Part shown: piece by piece, positions 1 to 5,261 of the stretch | Position numbering within the stretch: the stretch's first letter is position 1 | Layout of the letters: each line of letters starts with the position of its first letter | Source: an uncultured Clostridia bacterium | GTDB lineage: Bacteria > Bacillota > Clostridia > UMGS1810 | Direction of reading: 5' to 3' | Assembly (NCBI GenBank): GCA_905210855.1 | Contig: CAJLYL010000078.1 | Coordinates: forward strand, 1-7,606 | Length of the DNA: 7,606 nucleotides | Notes under the pieces: generated by a model | Database searches by the model: none | What the model saw: the letters and a program-made list of their open reading frames with translations, nothing else | Told to the model about the DNA's origin: nothing | Translations under genes and position numbers: made by a program

Positions 1-30
1 TCTGCGCTACCGCACAGCTGTCCGAGTCGG

Positions 31-58
31 CAAGAATAAAAAATACATACACAGACGG
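31..58 (+). repeat. 28-bp direct repeat, left copy
   Basis: This stretch matches 2943-2970 at 27 of 28 positions in the same orientation; the one difference is T versus C at the fourteenth base. It starts CAAGAATAAAAAA and ends ACATACACAGACGG. Weaker similarity continues on the left (a CTGTYCGA motif in both copies) and on the right (a CAA a few bases on), so the repeated unit is nearer 45-50 bp. The two copies lie outside the two ends of the SLH gene. Neither copy appears to be coding. It is probably part of a dispersed intergenic repeat family, which is inference from two copies in one window. Confidence 0.85.
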
Positions 59-84
59 TGCAAGTTTATTTTTACAACCCCTCA

Positions 85-113
85 GTCATTCGGTTTGAAT
101 CAACCCGAATGAC
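85..113. repeat. Palindromic repeat hairpin 1
   Basis: GTCATTCGG at 85-93 pairs with CCGAATGAC at 105-113. Beyond one mismatch the stem continues (95-97 with 101-103) to a three-base loop, giving 12 pairs of a possible 13. It is followed directly by a second hairpin at 115-135. The frame CTCAGTCA...TGACAGCTCCCC resembles palindromic intergenic elements that I recall as abundant in gut Clostridia; that recollection was not checked. No T-run follows on either strand, so it is not a standard intrinsic terminator. Confidence 0.7.
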
Positions 114-114
114 A

Positions 115-135
115 GCTCCCCTTGCACAGGGGAGC
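115..135. repeat. Palindromic repeat hairpin 2 (GCTCCCCT/AGGGGAGC)
   Basis: An exact 8-bp GC-rich stem, GCTCCCCT at 115-122 with AGGGGAGC at 128-135, closes a five-base loop. It belongs to the same composite palindromic block as the hairpins at 85-113 and 164-242. A further short stem nearby (AGCCT at 133-137 with AGGCT at 163-167, and ACGCA at 139-143 with TGCGT at 156-160) competes with it for bases. The block lies downstream of the minus-strand SLH gene and could act as a 3' end structure for its transcript, although it lacks a U-run. Confidence 0.7.
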
Positions 136-163
136 CTAACGCAAAGCGCAGATTCTGCGTAAA

Positions 164-242
164 GGCTCGGGGCATATGTTGTGTGTCGGCGAGTGCCATA
201 GCGGCTGCGTGCCGATCAGATACACAACATATGCTGCGAGCC
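164..242. repeat. Large imperfect palindrome downstream of the SLH gene
   Basis: The left arm at 164-186 pairs with the right arm at 220-242. Of 23 positions only one is a mismatch (G·G), and two are G·U wobbles. The core is GCATATGTTGTGT against ACACAACATATGC. After an asymmetric bulge, CGGC at 187-190 also pairs with GCCG at 211-214, closing a roughly 20-base loop. Each arm is a copy of the repeat that recurs near 2889-2932. It begins about 30 bases past the SLH stop codon, so on the minus strand it may protect or end that transcript. Alternatively it may simply be two inserted repeat copies facing each other. Confidence 0.8.
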
Positions 243-256
243 GATGCACAAATTTC
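213..256 (-). repeat. 44-bp inverted repeat, left copy
   Basis: The reverse complement of this stretch matches 2889-2932 at 38 of 44 positions. The shared core reads TCGGCTCGC, then ATATGTTGTGTATCTG. The two copies face opposite ways and bracket the whole SLH gene together with its promoter. A partial same-orientation copy lies at 164-190. Such an arrangement could support recombination or inversion of the segment between them, but no recombinase is visible nearby. A dispersed-repeat explanation is simpler. Confidence 0.8.
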
Positions 257-275
257 CGCAAGGCATCCATCGTCA

Positions 276-2804
276 TCAATAAATTCCGTAAATCATCTTA
301 ACCGCTTCTGCCTTGGTGATGTTCTTATTTGGCTTAAGCGAGCCGTCGTCATAGCCGGATATTATCCCCATGGAATACATGGTGGAGAATCCGCCGAGCG
401 CATATGACGGCACATCGCCCATGTCCGAGAAATTGAGCGGCGCGGTGTCTATGCTCTCGCCGAGCACCCGTGTGAGCACCGTGACAACCTCGGCGCGCGT
501 TACGTTTGCCGTGCTGTCGAATCGCACACTGCCGTCGGCATAGGTCTTTCCGTTCATTATGCCCATGGTGTACAGCGCCTTTATCTGCACCGCCGCCCAT
601 GACGGCAGACTGTCCTTGTCGGCAAAGGGCACTGTGAGCACCTTGTAGTCGGACGGATTTATGCCGAGATAATTTGCCGTCATCACGGCAAATTCCGCCC
701 TCGTCATGTTTTTGTCCGGCTCGAATCTGTAAGTGCCGCTCTCGGTGCGCACTCCGTTTACAATCTTGCGGTCAGCCATGTATGAAATCACATCTCTGCC
801 CCAGTGCGTGGTGGTGTCTGTAAATTGGTTGTCATATGCCTTGCCGTCCGTGGTGTGGGTCTTTATGGTTCTGCTGCCGGCGGAGTTTGTCGCCGCAACA
901 GTGATTTTTTTCTTCATGTCGCCCTCGGTCGGTACGGTAATCACAGAGCCGTCATAGCTGAAATCGGCTTTTTTGCCGTCAACGCTCACGCTGATGTTTT
1001 CTTTCTCCACACGCAGCGAGTCGTCGCCGACAAATTTTGCGTACACGTTGCCCTCGTCCGATGAAAACTCTATGCCCGTCACGGCGGCGTACTTGTCGCC
1101 CGTGACAGTTACGGGGATTGACACCGCTTTGTTGCCTGCCGTTGCGGTTATGTTGCCGCTGCCGGATATCTTTGACGCGGTGAAAATGCCGTCCGAATTT
1201 ATTGTGCCTATGTCGCCGGTCACATCCCATTTATAGCAGCCGTTGTCGGATATCAGCTTTTTGCTGCCGACCGTAGCCACGCCGAATACCTGGACGCTTT
1301 CGCCGCCGTTCAACGTGAGGGAATTTATCGCGTTGCCGCTCTTTACGTCGTGGATGGATATCGTGTCGGGGTTAGTGAACACCGTCACGGTGGAGCTGCC
1401 CGATATGTCGCCGCTCACCGCGCGCACGGTCACCTTGCCGTTGCCCACAAGTTTGGCATAACCCGTTGTGGAAGTGTAGCTGCTGCCGTCGGACGAATAA
1501 GTCACCTCGCCCGAGAATGCCACGGGGTAATCATTGGTGTCCGTTGCACTCACGGTGAACTGCTGCGTCGCGCCCGACAGATAGTTGCCGCCGTAGGGCT
1601 TGAGGTGCAGTTTGCCCGGCACTCCCGATGCCGCGCGCGTGTTCATCAGCGCGAAGAATGTCGCCACGGAGCGCTCCTTGCCTTCGGATGGTTTATTGAG
1701 TATCTGCGCGTCGCTCTCACCTGGGTATATGCCGGCAATGCAGGTAGAGCCGCCGCCGTCAAAATTTATTGCGTCCACGCAGCCAAGCTCATGCAGACGG
1801 TTGGACAGTGTTTTCAGGCGCACACCGTAACTATATCCTGTCTGTCTGCCGTCTATGGTATAGAAGATTATGCTGCCGTCGCTCTTTATGCCGACCGCGC
1901 TGCGCGGCGCTGCCGCCTCGTCCGCGCTCTGCACCTGACCGTCCTTTATCAGTCTGCCGCCCACGCTGCCCTGGATATATGTGCACTGCGCCCAGCGCGA
2001 ATCGCCTGCGGCGCTGTTGGTTATGGTCACGCTGTCGCCCACATTGAACAGTTTCATCTGCTCCATGCGCTCCGCGGCAATCTCCTTGTCAACCACAAGC
2101 ACTATTTTGCCCTGCGGAATGGCTATTGCACCGTCCGACTCCGTCACCTCTTCAACAACTCCGGTTATCTCGGAGTCAAGTTTCATCTCGCCCGACACAG
2201 AACCTATTATCACATTATAGCTCGGTTTTTCCGCTCTTGTGGTATCGCTGAATTTATCGGTGAGCATATATATTGCATAAGGCTGCGGATATTTATTTAT
2301 GTTTTCCACGTTTATTGTGTTTTCGCCCACTTTTACGGTGGTGCTGATTGTCAGCCACGACACAAAGCCGCTGCCGTCGGGATTTATGCCGAGGGCGTCC
2401 TCGCCGGACGAATCCTTTGTGGCAATTACGCCGTCAACAATCTGGTGTCCCATAGGCACACCTGTTTTGAATGAGAAAAAGTCGCTGTTCATCATCATTA
2501 TGGGGTAAAGCCCCTGCGAGCGGATTTTGCTCAGCATCGACGACACGGTCGATTTGCCGTAGATATATGCGTCGTTGACGATGACAGGCTTTATGCCGTC
2601 ATTCGGCTTATATTCATAATAATTTTCGGTCTGCTTGCCCACTCCCGACTGGTCGCTGATAAAGACATTGTTTATATATGTTGTGCCCTGTGCGACATCC
2701 ACCTCCACGGACGAGTATGTCTCTGTTCCCAGCACCGAAGCAAGCGCAGTTGTCGTGACGAGCGATGCCGCAAGGAGCACCGCGGTGATTTTTTTGATTT
2801 TCAT
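276..2804 (-). CDS. Secreted phosphodiester glycosidase (NAGPA-domain) protein with three SLH repeats
   Basis: The product is an 842-residue exported surface protein. Residues 1-22 form a signal peptide: lysines, a hydrophobic run, and an ALA-type cleavage site before Ser23. Residues about 45-390 carry the NAGPA/DUF2233 phosphodiester glycosidase signature: MNSDFF near 105, RSAVGI near 301, the DGGGST motif near 349-354, and KERSV near 376. Related enzymes remove N-acetylglucosamine from phosphodiesters; the substrate here is unknown, and a cell-wall or exopolysaccharide phosphodiester is inference. About 395-654 looks like a series of beta-rich Ig-like domains. Three SLH repeats follow (about 656-715, 716-783 and 784-842), each ending in a TRAE or TKAE motif; SLH domains bind secondary wall polymers. 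I chose the internal ATG at 2804 because a GGAAGGA site sits nine bases before it and the earlier ATG at 2822 overlaps that site. The frame is intact, and the gene is monocistronic and divergent from the phage genes. Confidence 0.9.
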   Translation of the reverse strand: MKIKKITAVLLAASLVTTTALASVLGTETYSSVEVDVAQGTTYINNVFISDQSGVGKQTENYYEYKPNDGIKPVIVNDAYIYGKSTVSSMLSKIRSQGLYPIMMMNSDFFSFKTGVPMGHQIVDGVIATKDSSGEDALGINPDGSGFVSWLTISTTVKVGENTINVENINKYPQPYAIYMLTDKFSDTTRAEKPSYNVIIGSVSGEMKLDSEITGVVEEVTESDGAIAIPQGKIVLVVDKEIAAERMEQMKLFNVGDSVTITNSAAGDSRWAQCTYIQGSVGGRLIKDGQVQSADEAAAPRSAVGIKSDGSIIFYTIDGRQTGYSYGVRLKTLSNRLHELGCVDAINFDGGGSTCIAGIYPGESDAQILNKPSEGKERSVATFFALMNTRAASGVPGKLHLKPYGGNYLSGATQQFTVSATDTNDYPVAFSGEVTYSSDGSSYTSTTGYAKLVGNGKVTVRAVSGDISGSSTVTVFTNPDTISIHDVKSGNAINSLTLNGGESVQVFGVATVGSKKLISDNGCYKWDVTGDIGTINSDGIFTASKISGSGNITATAGNKAVSIPVTVTGDKYAAVTGIEFSSDEGNVYAKFVGDDSLRVEKENISVSVDGKKADFSYDGSVITVPTEGDMKKKITVAATNSAGSRTIKTHTTDGKAYDNQFTDTTTHWGRDVISYMADRKIVNGVRTESGTYRFEPDKNMTRAEFAVMTANYLGINPSDYKVLTVPFADKDSLPSWAAVQIKALYTMGIMNGKTYADGSVRFDSTANVTRAEVVTVLTRVLGESIDTAPLNFSDMGDVPSYALGGFSTMYSMGIISGYDDGSLKPNKNITKAEAVKMIYGIY

Positions 2805-2812
2805 TTTATTTT

Positions 2813-2820
2813 GTCCTTCC
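2813..2820 (-). promoter_or_regulatory. Ribosome binding site that sets the SLH gene start
   Basis: On the minus strand this reads GGAAGGAC, a strong Shine-Dalgarno match. It lies nine bases ahead of the ATG at 2804, whose codons begin the signal peptide MKIKK. The upstream in-frame ATG at 2822 overlaps the site and would add six residues (MEGQNK) before the signal peptide, so it is unlikely to be used. Confidence 0.8.
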
Positions 2821-2851
2821 ATACATATATTTATATTTTGGTTTTGGCGTA

Positions 2852-2880
2852 TTTATATCATTAATGTTGATTTGTGTACA
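2852..2880 (-). promoter_or_regulatory. Probable promoter of the SLH gene
   Basis: On the minus strand the -35 box is TGTACA (2880-2875, four of six matches to TTGACA). A 17-base spacer follows, then the -10 box TATAAA (2857-2852) preceded by TGA, which gives an extended -10. Transcription would start near 2845, leaving a leader of about 40 bases before the ATG at 2804. The spacing is ideal for the main vegetative sigma factor. The call comes from the sequence alone. Confidence 0.5.
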
Positions 2881-2888
2881 GGCTCGGT

Positions 2889-2932
2889 GAACTTTGTACG
2901 TCGGCTCGCGGAATATGTTGTGTATCTGTTCG
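2889..2932 (+). repeat. 44-bp inverted repeat, right copy
   Basis: This copy matches the reverse complement of 213-256 at 38 of 44 bases. It lies just upstream of the SLH promoter. Its right end (TGTGTATCTGT at 2919-2929) can also pair, with one mismatch, with ACACATACACA at 2955-2965, which belongs to the neighbouring 28-bp direct repeat. A small GACG/CGTC stem (2932-2935 with 2940-2943) lies inside. The two repeats thus form one folded unit of about 80 bases. Confidence 0.8.
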
Positions 2933-2942
2933 ACGCAGGCGT

Positions 2943-2970
2943 CAAGAATAAAAAACACATACACAGACGG
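2943..2970 (+). repeat. 28-bp direct repeat, right copy
   Basis: This copy matches 31-58 at 27 of 28 bases in the same orientation. It directly follows the inverted-repeat copy at 2889-2932, whereas at the left end the corresponding pieces are separated and rearranged. That difference suggests a mosaic or decayed element rather than a simple flanking duplication. Confidence 0.85.
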
Positions 2971-3072
2971 CACAATTCTTTGCTCGTACAAAAATATCCG
3001 CCCGCCATTGTTTAAGCGAGTTTTCGCATCATCAATGTAATTATATCAAAAACCGCACCCGAATTTCAATAT

Positions 3073-3084
3073 TTATTGCAATAA
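3073..3084. promoter_or_regulatory. 12-bp AT-rich palindrome, possible operator
   Basis: TTATTGCAATAA is a perfect palindrome in the AT-rich divergent region, about 130 bases before the phage -10 box. Dyads of this size often bind dimeric regulators. Chance occurrence in AT-rich DNA is a real alternative, and no regulator gene is visible. Confidence 0.2.
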
Positions 3085-3100
3085 TTTAAAGAAATGTTAA

Positions 3101-3114
3101 TAATTTTTGCCCGA
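3101..3114 (+). repeat. 14-bp direct repeat, copy 1
   Basis: TAATTTTTGCCCGA here is repeated exactly at 3158-3171, 57 bases downstream. A looser relative (GAATTTTTTGCGCGG) starts at 3181. All lie upstream of the TATAAT box of the phage operon. Binding sites for a late-gene activator are one possible reading; there is no direct support beyond position and exact repetition. Confidence 0.6.
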
Positions 3115-3135
3115 ATTATCCTTGCAATCCGCGCG

Positions 3136-3165
3136 GCGCAAGGCTTTGCGCTGATTTTAATTTTT
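3136..3165 (+). terminator. Terminator-like hairpin with no gene in front of it
   Basis: GCGCAA at 3136-3141 pairs with TTGCGC at 3146-3151 around a four-base loop. The T-rich tail TGATTTTAATTTTT follows. On the plus strand this has the shape of an intrinsic terminator, with an imperfect T-run. No plus-strand gene precedes it in the window. It may insulate the phage operon from upstream transcription, end a small untranslated RNA, or be a leftover of a lost gene. Confidence 0.45.
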
Positions 3166-3171
3166 GCCCGA
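3158..3171 (+). repeat. 14-bp direct repeat, copy 2
   Basis: This is an exact second copy of 3101-3114 and overlaps the T-rich tail of the hairpin at 3136-3165. It ends 30 bases before the TATAAT box at 3202, within the zone where an activator could touch RNA polymerase. Confidence 0.6.
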
Positions 3172-3201
3172 CCGGTATGCGAATTTTTTGCGCGGATTTT
3201 T

Positions 3202-3207
3202 TATAAT
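3202..3207 (+). promoter_or_regulatory. Candidate -10 box of the phage head operon
   Basis: A perfect TATAAT lies 79 bases before the scaffold start codon. At spacings of 16-19 bases I find no good -35 box, the best having about two of six matches. If it is a promoter, it may need an activator, as phage late promoters often do. Transcription would begin near 3213-3215, just before the AAGTG stem of the leader. Confidence 0.35.
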
Positions 3208-3212
3208 AGAAT

Positions 3213-3285
3213 CAGCAAGTGACACGCAGGAGAGACTGCAGAGCCGGCATGACACTTCGGAAAAGACGAAAGGAGAATGAAAAAA
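3213..3285 (+). promoter_or_regulatory. Leader of the phage head operon, possibly structured
   Basis: AAGTG at 3217-3221 can pair with CACTT at 3253-3257, enclosing a GCAG/CTGC hairpin (3226-3229 with 3236-3239) and a GCCGGC palindrome. TGACAC occurs twice, 30 bases apart. A strong AAAGGAG follows at 3269-3275. The stems are short, so a functional RNA is only a possibility. The sequence does not match any riboswitch class or ribozyme core that I recognise. Confidence 0.3.
3269..3275 (+). promoter_or_regulatory. Ribosome binding site that sets the scaffold gene start
   Basis: AAAGGAG is one base before an in-frame ATG at 3277, too close for initiation there, and ten bases before the next in-frame ATG at 3286. 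The second ATG is therefore preferred; the choice changes the protein by three residues (MKK). Confidence 0.7.
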
Positions 3286-4161
3286 ATGAAAAATGCAGAA
3301 AGAAACAAAAAAGCGGACGAGCTGAAAAAGAACCTCGCCGCAAAACCCTCTGAAAGAGAGGAGACCAAAAACGCCGAAAACGAATCTTTGAAAAACGGCG
3401 AAGCCGAAAGACAGGAAAAGGCGGCAGCCGAGAAGGCTGCCAAGCCGACCGACCCCAAGGCGGAGTTTGAAAAGCTGATAAGGGGCGAGTACAAGGAAGC
3501 CTATGAGGGAAAAATTAAGGAAAACCTCGCAAAGAGATTCCGCGAGAATGAGGAGCTGCGCAAAAAGCTTGACGACGCAAACGAAATTCTCGCAGAGCTG
3601 AGCGAGAGGTACAACATGGATTTTGAGGACACCGACGGGCTGAAAAGAGCCGTTCATGCCGACGACGGACTCTTTGCCGACGAGGCTCAAAGGCAGGGCA
3701 TGGATGTGGAGACGTATCGCTACATGAAAAAGCTCGAAAGGGAAAACCTCGGCTACAAAAAGCAGATTGAAAAATCGCGCCGCGAGAGCGAGGCAGCCGA
3801 GATGATGAAGCGCTGGTACAATAACTCCCGTGAACTTGCGGACTCCTATCCCGACTTTGACATGACAGCGGAAATCGATAACCCGAAATTCATCAAGCTG
3901 GTTCAAAACGGCATTGACCTTAAGACCGCCTACGAGGTGGTGCATATTGCGGATATACTCGACCGCGAGAGGGACAGCGCGGCGACCGAGGCGCGCAAGG
4001 ACGCAGAGCTGGAGTATCGCTCCAGAGACAACAGACCGTATGAAAACGGACTCTCGGCACAAAGCTCCGCCCTCATTAAGAACAATGTCGGCTCACTCTC
4101 CGCAAAGCAGAGAGCGGAACTGGCAAAAAGAGCTGCGCGCGGCGAAAGAATCACCTTTTAA
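3286..4161 (+). CDS. Phage capsid scaffold-like protein
   Basis: The product is 291 residues, very rich in Lys, Glu, Arg and Ala, with no cysteine, signal peptide or membrane segment. Residues 1-55 are a low-complexity charged tail. A helical, coiled-coil-prone region runs from about 60 to 175 (EFEKLIRGEYKEAYEGKI, then RFRENEELRKKLDDANE). A conserved patch follows near 185-220 (YPDFDM, DNPKF, DLKTAYEVVH). The C-terminus carries RPYENGL, then LSAKQRAELAKRAARGERITF-like basic residues. This pattern matches, from memory, proteins that precede N4-gp56-type capsid genes in clostridial phages and that are taken as scaffolds. Its place directly before the capsid gene fits: scaffolds guide procapsid assembly and then leave. 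The C-terminal basic part would be the capsid-binding end by analogy. I chose the ATG at 3286 over 3277 from ribosome-binding-site spacing. Confidence 0.85.
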   Translation: MKNAERNKKADELKKNLAAKPSEREETKNAENESLKNGEAERQEKAAAEKAAKPTDPKAEFEKLIRGEYKEAYEGKIKENLAKRFRENEELRKKLDDANEILAELSERYNMDFEDTDGLKRAVHADDGLFADEAQRQGMDVETYRYMKKLERENLGYKKQIEKSRRESEAAEMMKRWYNNSRELADSYPDFDMTAEIDNPKFIKLVQNGIDLKTAYEVVHIADILDRERDSAATEARKDAELEYRSRDNRPYENGLSAQSSALIKNNVGSLSAKQRAELAKRAARGERITF

Positions 4162-4198
4162 CGCGGCAAAAAAATAAAAACGGAAAGGAAATGATAAA

Positions 4199-5152
4199 AT
4201 GAAACTTAACCTTACATTATTCAGTGCAAACACCAACGTCCTTAAAAACATCACGGAGGAGATGAGAACCTATTACAGCGATTATCTCATCGACAATGCC
4301 AAGCCGAACCTGGTACACGACCAGTTCGGTCAGAAAACCACCATTCCGAAAAACGGAGGTACTTCAATCAACTTCCGCAGATTCATGCCGTTTGGCAGAG
4401 CGGTATGCGCCCTGACGGAGGGTATAATCCCCGACGGCGCAAACCTCAAGGTAACAAGCGTGTCGGCGAGCCTTCTCCAGTACGGCTACTATGTAACCCT
4501 CTCCGATATACTTCAGCTCGAGAGCATAGACAACACCGTGGTTGAGGCGACAAAGATTCTGGGCAACCAGGCAGGCCTCACGCTCGACAGCATCACCAGA
4601 GAGGTGCTCAGCGGCGGCACAAATGTAATGTACGCCGGCGGAGTGAGCGCAAGAACATCTCTCACAGCCGAATCAAAGCTTACCGTTGACGACATCTACA
4701 AGGCGGCAAGATTCCTCAAAACGCAGAATGCGCCCAAGATAGATGGCTCGTATGTGGCAATAATCCACCCCGACGTGGCTTACGACCTCATGAGAGACAG
4801 CGAGTGGATAGATTCTCACAAATACAGCGCAAGCGAAAACCTGTTTGACGGCGAGATAGGCAAGATTGGCGGCGTGAGATTCGTTGAATCCAGCGAAGCG
4901 AAGATATTCAAGAACTCTCCCGTCAGCGCATATTCCACAATAGTGCTCGGCGCAAACGCTTACGGCGTAACCGACGTTGACGGCGGCGCACTCCAGACCT
5001 TTATCAAGCCGCTCGGCTCAAGCGGAGCAAACGATCCGCTCAACCAGAGAGCAACCGTCGGATGGAAGGCTTCAAAATGCGCAGTAAGGCTTATGGAGAG
5101 CTTTATGGTGAGAATAGAGAGCGCATCGTCCTTCAACGCGGAGGCTAACTGA
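4199..5152 (+). CDS. Major capsid protein, N4-gp56 family
   Basis: The product is 317 residues and forms the phage shell. Family landmarks seen: an N-terminal segment with KNITEEMRTYYSDYLIDNAKP (residues 16-36 region), GQKTTIPKNGGTSINFRRF around 44-62, ALTEGIIPDG at 71-80, YGYYVTLSDILQLESID around 95-111, AIIHPDVAYDLM near 187-198, and a C-terminal LGSSGANDPLNQRATVGWK at about 272-290 followed by the AVRLMESFMVRIES end. Length is typical for the family. The start has a GGAAAGGA site nine bases upstream. A tiny reading frame (ATG at 4191, three codons) overlaps this start and could couple or dampen initiation; that is probably incidental. The gene is 37 bases after the scaffold gene and is followed by a long hairpin. 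The frame is intact. Confidence 0.95.
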   Translation: MKLNLTLFSANTNVLKNITEEMRTYYSDYLIDNAKPNLVHDQFGQKTTIPKNGGTSINFRRFMPFGRAVCALTEGIIPDGANLKVTSVSASLLQYGYYVTLSDILQLESIDNTVVEATKILGNQAGLTLDSITREVLSGGTNVMYAGGVSARTSLTAESKLTVDDIYKAARFLKTQNAPKIDGSYVAIIHPDVAYDLMRDSEWIDSHKYSASENLFDGEIGKIGGVRFVESSEAKIFKNSPVSAYSTIVLGANAYGVTDVDGGALQTFIKPLGSSGANDPLNQRATVGWKASKCAVRLMESFMVRIESASSFNAEAN

Positions 5153-5158
5153 TTTTAA

Positions 5159-5212
5159 GAATCTCTCGGACGGCTTTTTCGCTTAATAAGCGAAAAAGCC
5201 GCGGAGTGATTC
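5159..5212 (+). promoter_or_regulatory. Long hairpin between capsid and downstream genes
   Basis: CGGCTTTTTCGCTT at 5171-5184 pairs perfectly over 14 bp with 5188-5201 around an AAT loop. The outer flanks extend it, with GAATC (5159-5163) and CTC (5165-5167) pairing to GAG (5204-5206) and GATTC (5208-5212) across small mismatches. No T-run follows the stem on the plus strand, so full termination is doubtful. In phage operons a hairpin here commonly shields the abundant capsid mRNA, marks an RNase processing site or lets only part of transcription reach the terminase genes; which applies is inference. It begins seven bases after the capsid stop codon. Confidence 0.75.
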
Positions 5213-5261
5213 GGCAGGCAAAATTGTCATAACAAAAATATATTAACGGAGGTAATCAATA

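Larger units (their letters stand above)
2805..3285. other. Divergent intergenic region between the host gene and the phage module
   Basis: This 481-base stretch shows no convincing gene. It contains the SLH promoter and ribosome binding site (minus), repeat copies at 2889-2970, an AT-rich stretch at about 3020-3120 with a 12-bp palindrome and the first of two 14-bp direct repeats, a terminator-like hairpin at 3136-3165, a TATAAT box at 3202 and a short leader for the phage operon. ORFs of 61 to 126 codons touching the region lack ribosome binding sites and read through repeats or antisense to real genes. If the phage part is an integrated element, the junction should lie here, but no integrase, tRNA fragment or duplicated attachment core can be recognised. 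Confidence 0.75.

Noticed and set aside
1..39. Possible end of a gene on the plus strand at the left edge
   Set aside because: Thirteen open codons are not evidence, and the sequence resembles the non-coding repeat copy near 2926-2970.
1350..2474. 374-codon plus-strand ORF
   Set aside because: It is fully antisense to the SLH/NAGPA gene, whose protein has a signal peptide and clear domains. The antisense product is rich in His, Ala and Arg, with no recognisable domain and no ribosome binding site.
2820..2822. Upstream ATG of the SLH gene
   Set aside because: It overlaps the Shine-Dalgarno sequence, and using it would put MEGQNK before an otherwise standard signal peptide.
31..2970. CRISPR array or transposon ends
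   Set aside because: There are only two copies of each repeat, about 2.6-2.9 kb apart, with no regular spacers. No transposase is present and the repeats lack target-site duplications that I can see.
2806..2991. 61-codon minus-strand ORF upstream of the SLH gene
   Set aside because: It spans the SLH promoter and the repeat copies and ends at the SLH ribosome binding site. It has no start signal of its own.
2635..3015. 126-codon plus-strand ORF
   Set aside because: It runs antisense through the signal peptide end of the SLH gene and then through the repeat block; it has no ribosome binding site and no recognisable product.
3260..3275. Self-cleaving ribozyme core suggested by GACGAAA before the scaffold gene
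   Set aside because: The matching CUGAUGA segment of a hammerhead is absent, and the flanking stems do not form.
3277..3279. Upstream ATG of the scaffold gene
   Set aside because: Only one base separates it from the AGGAG site; the ATG nine bases further on has workable spacing.
3157..4062. 301-codon minus-strand ORF
   Set aside because: It is antisense to the scaffold gene. Its leucine, valine and phenylalanine richness mirrors the lysine- and glutamate-rich codons of the real gene.
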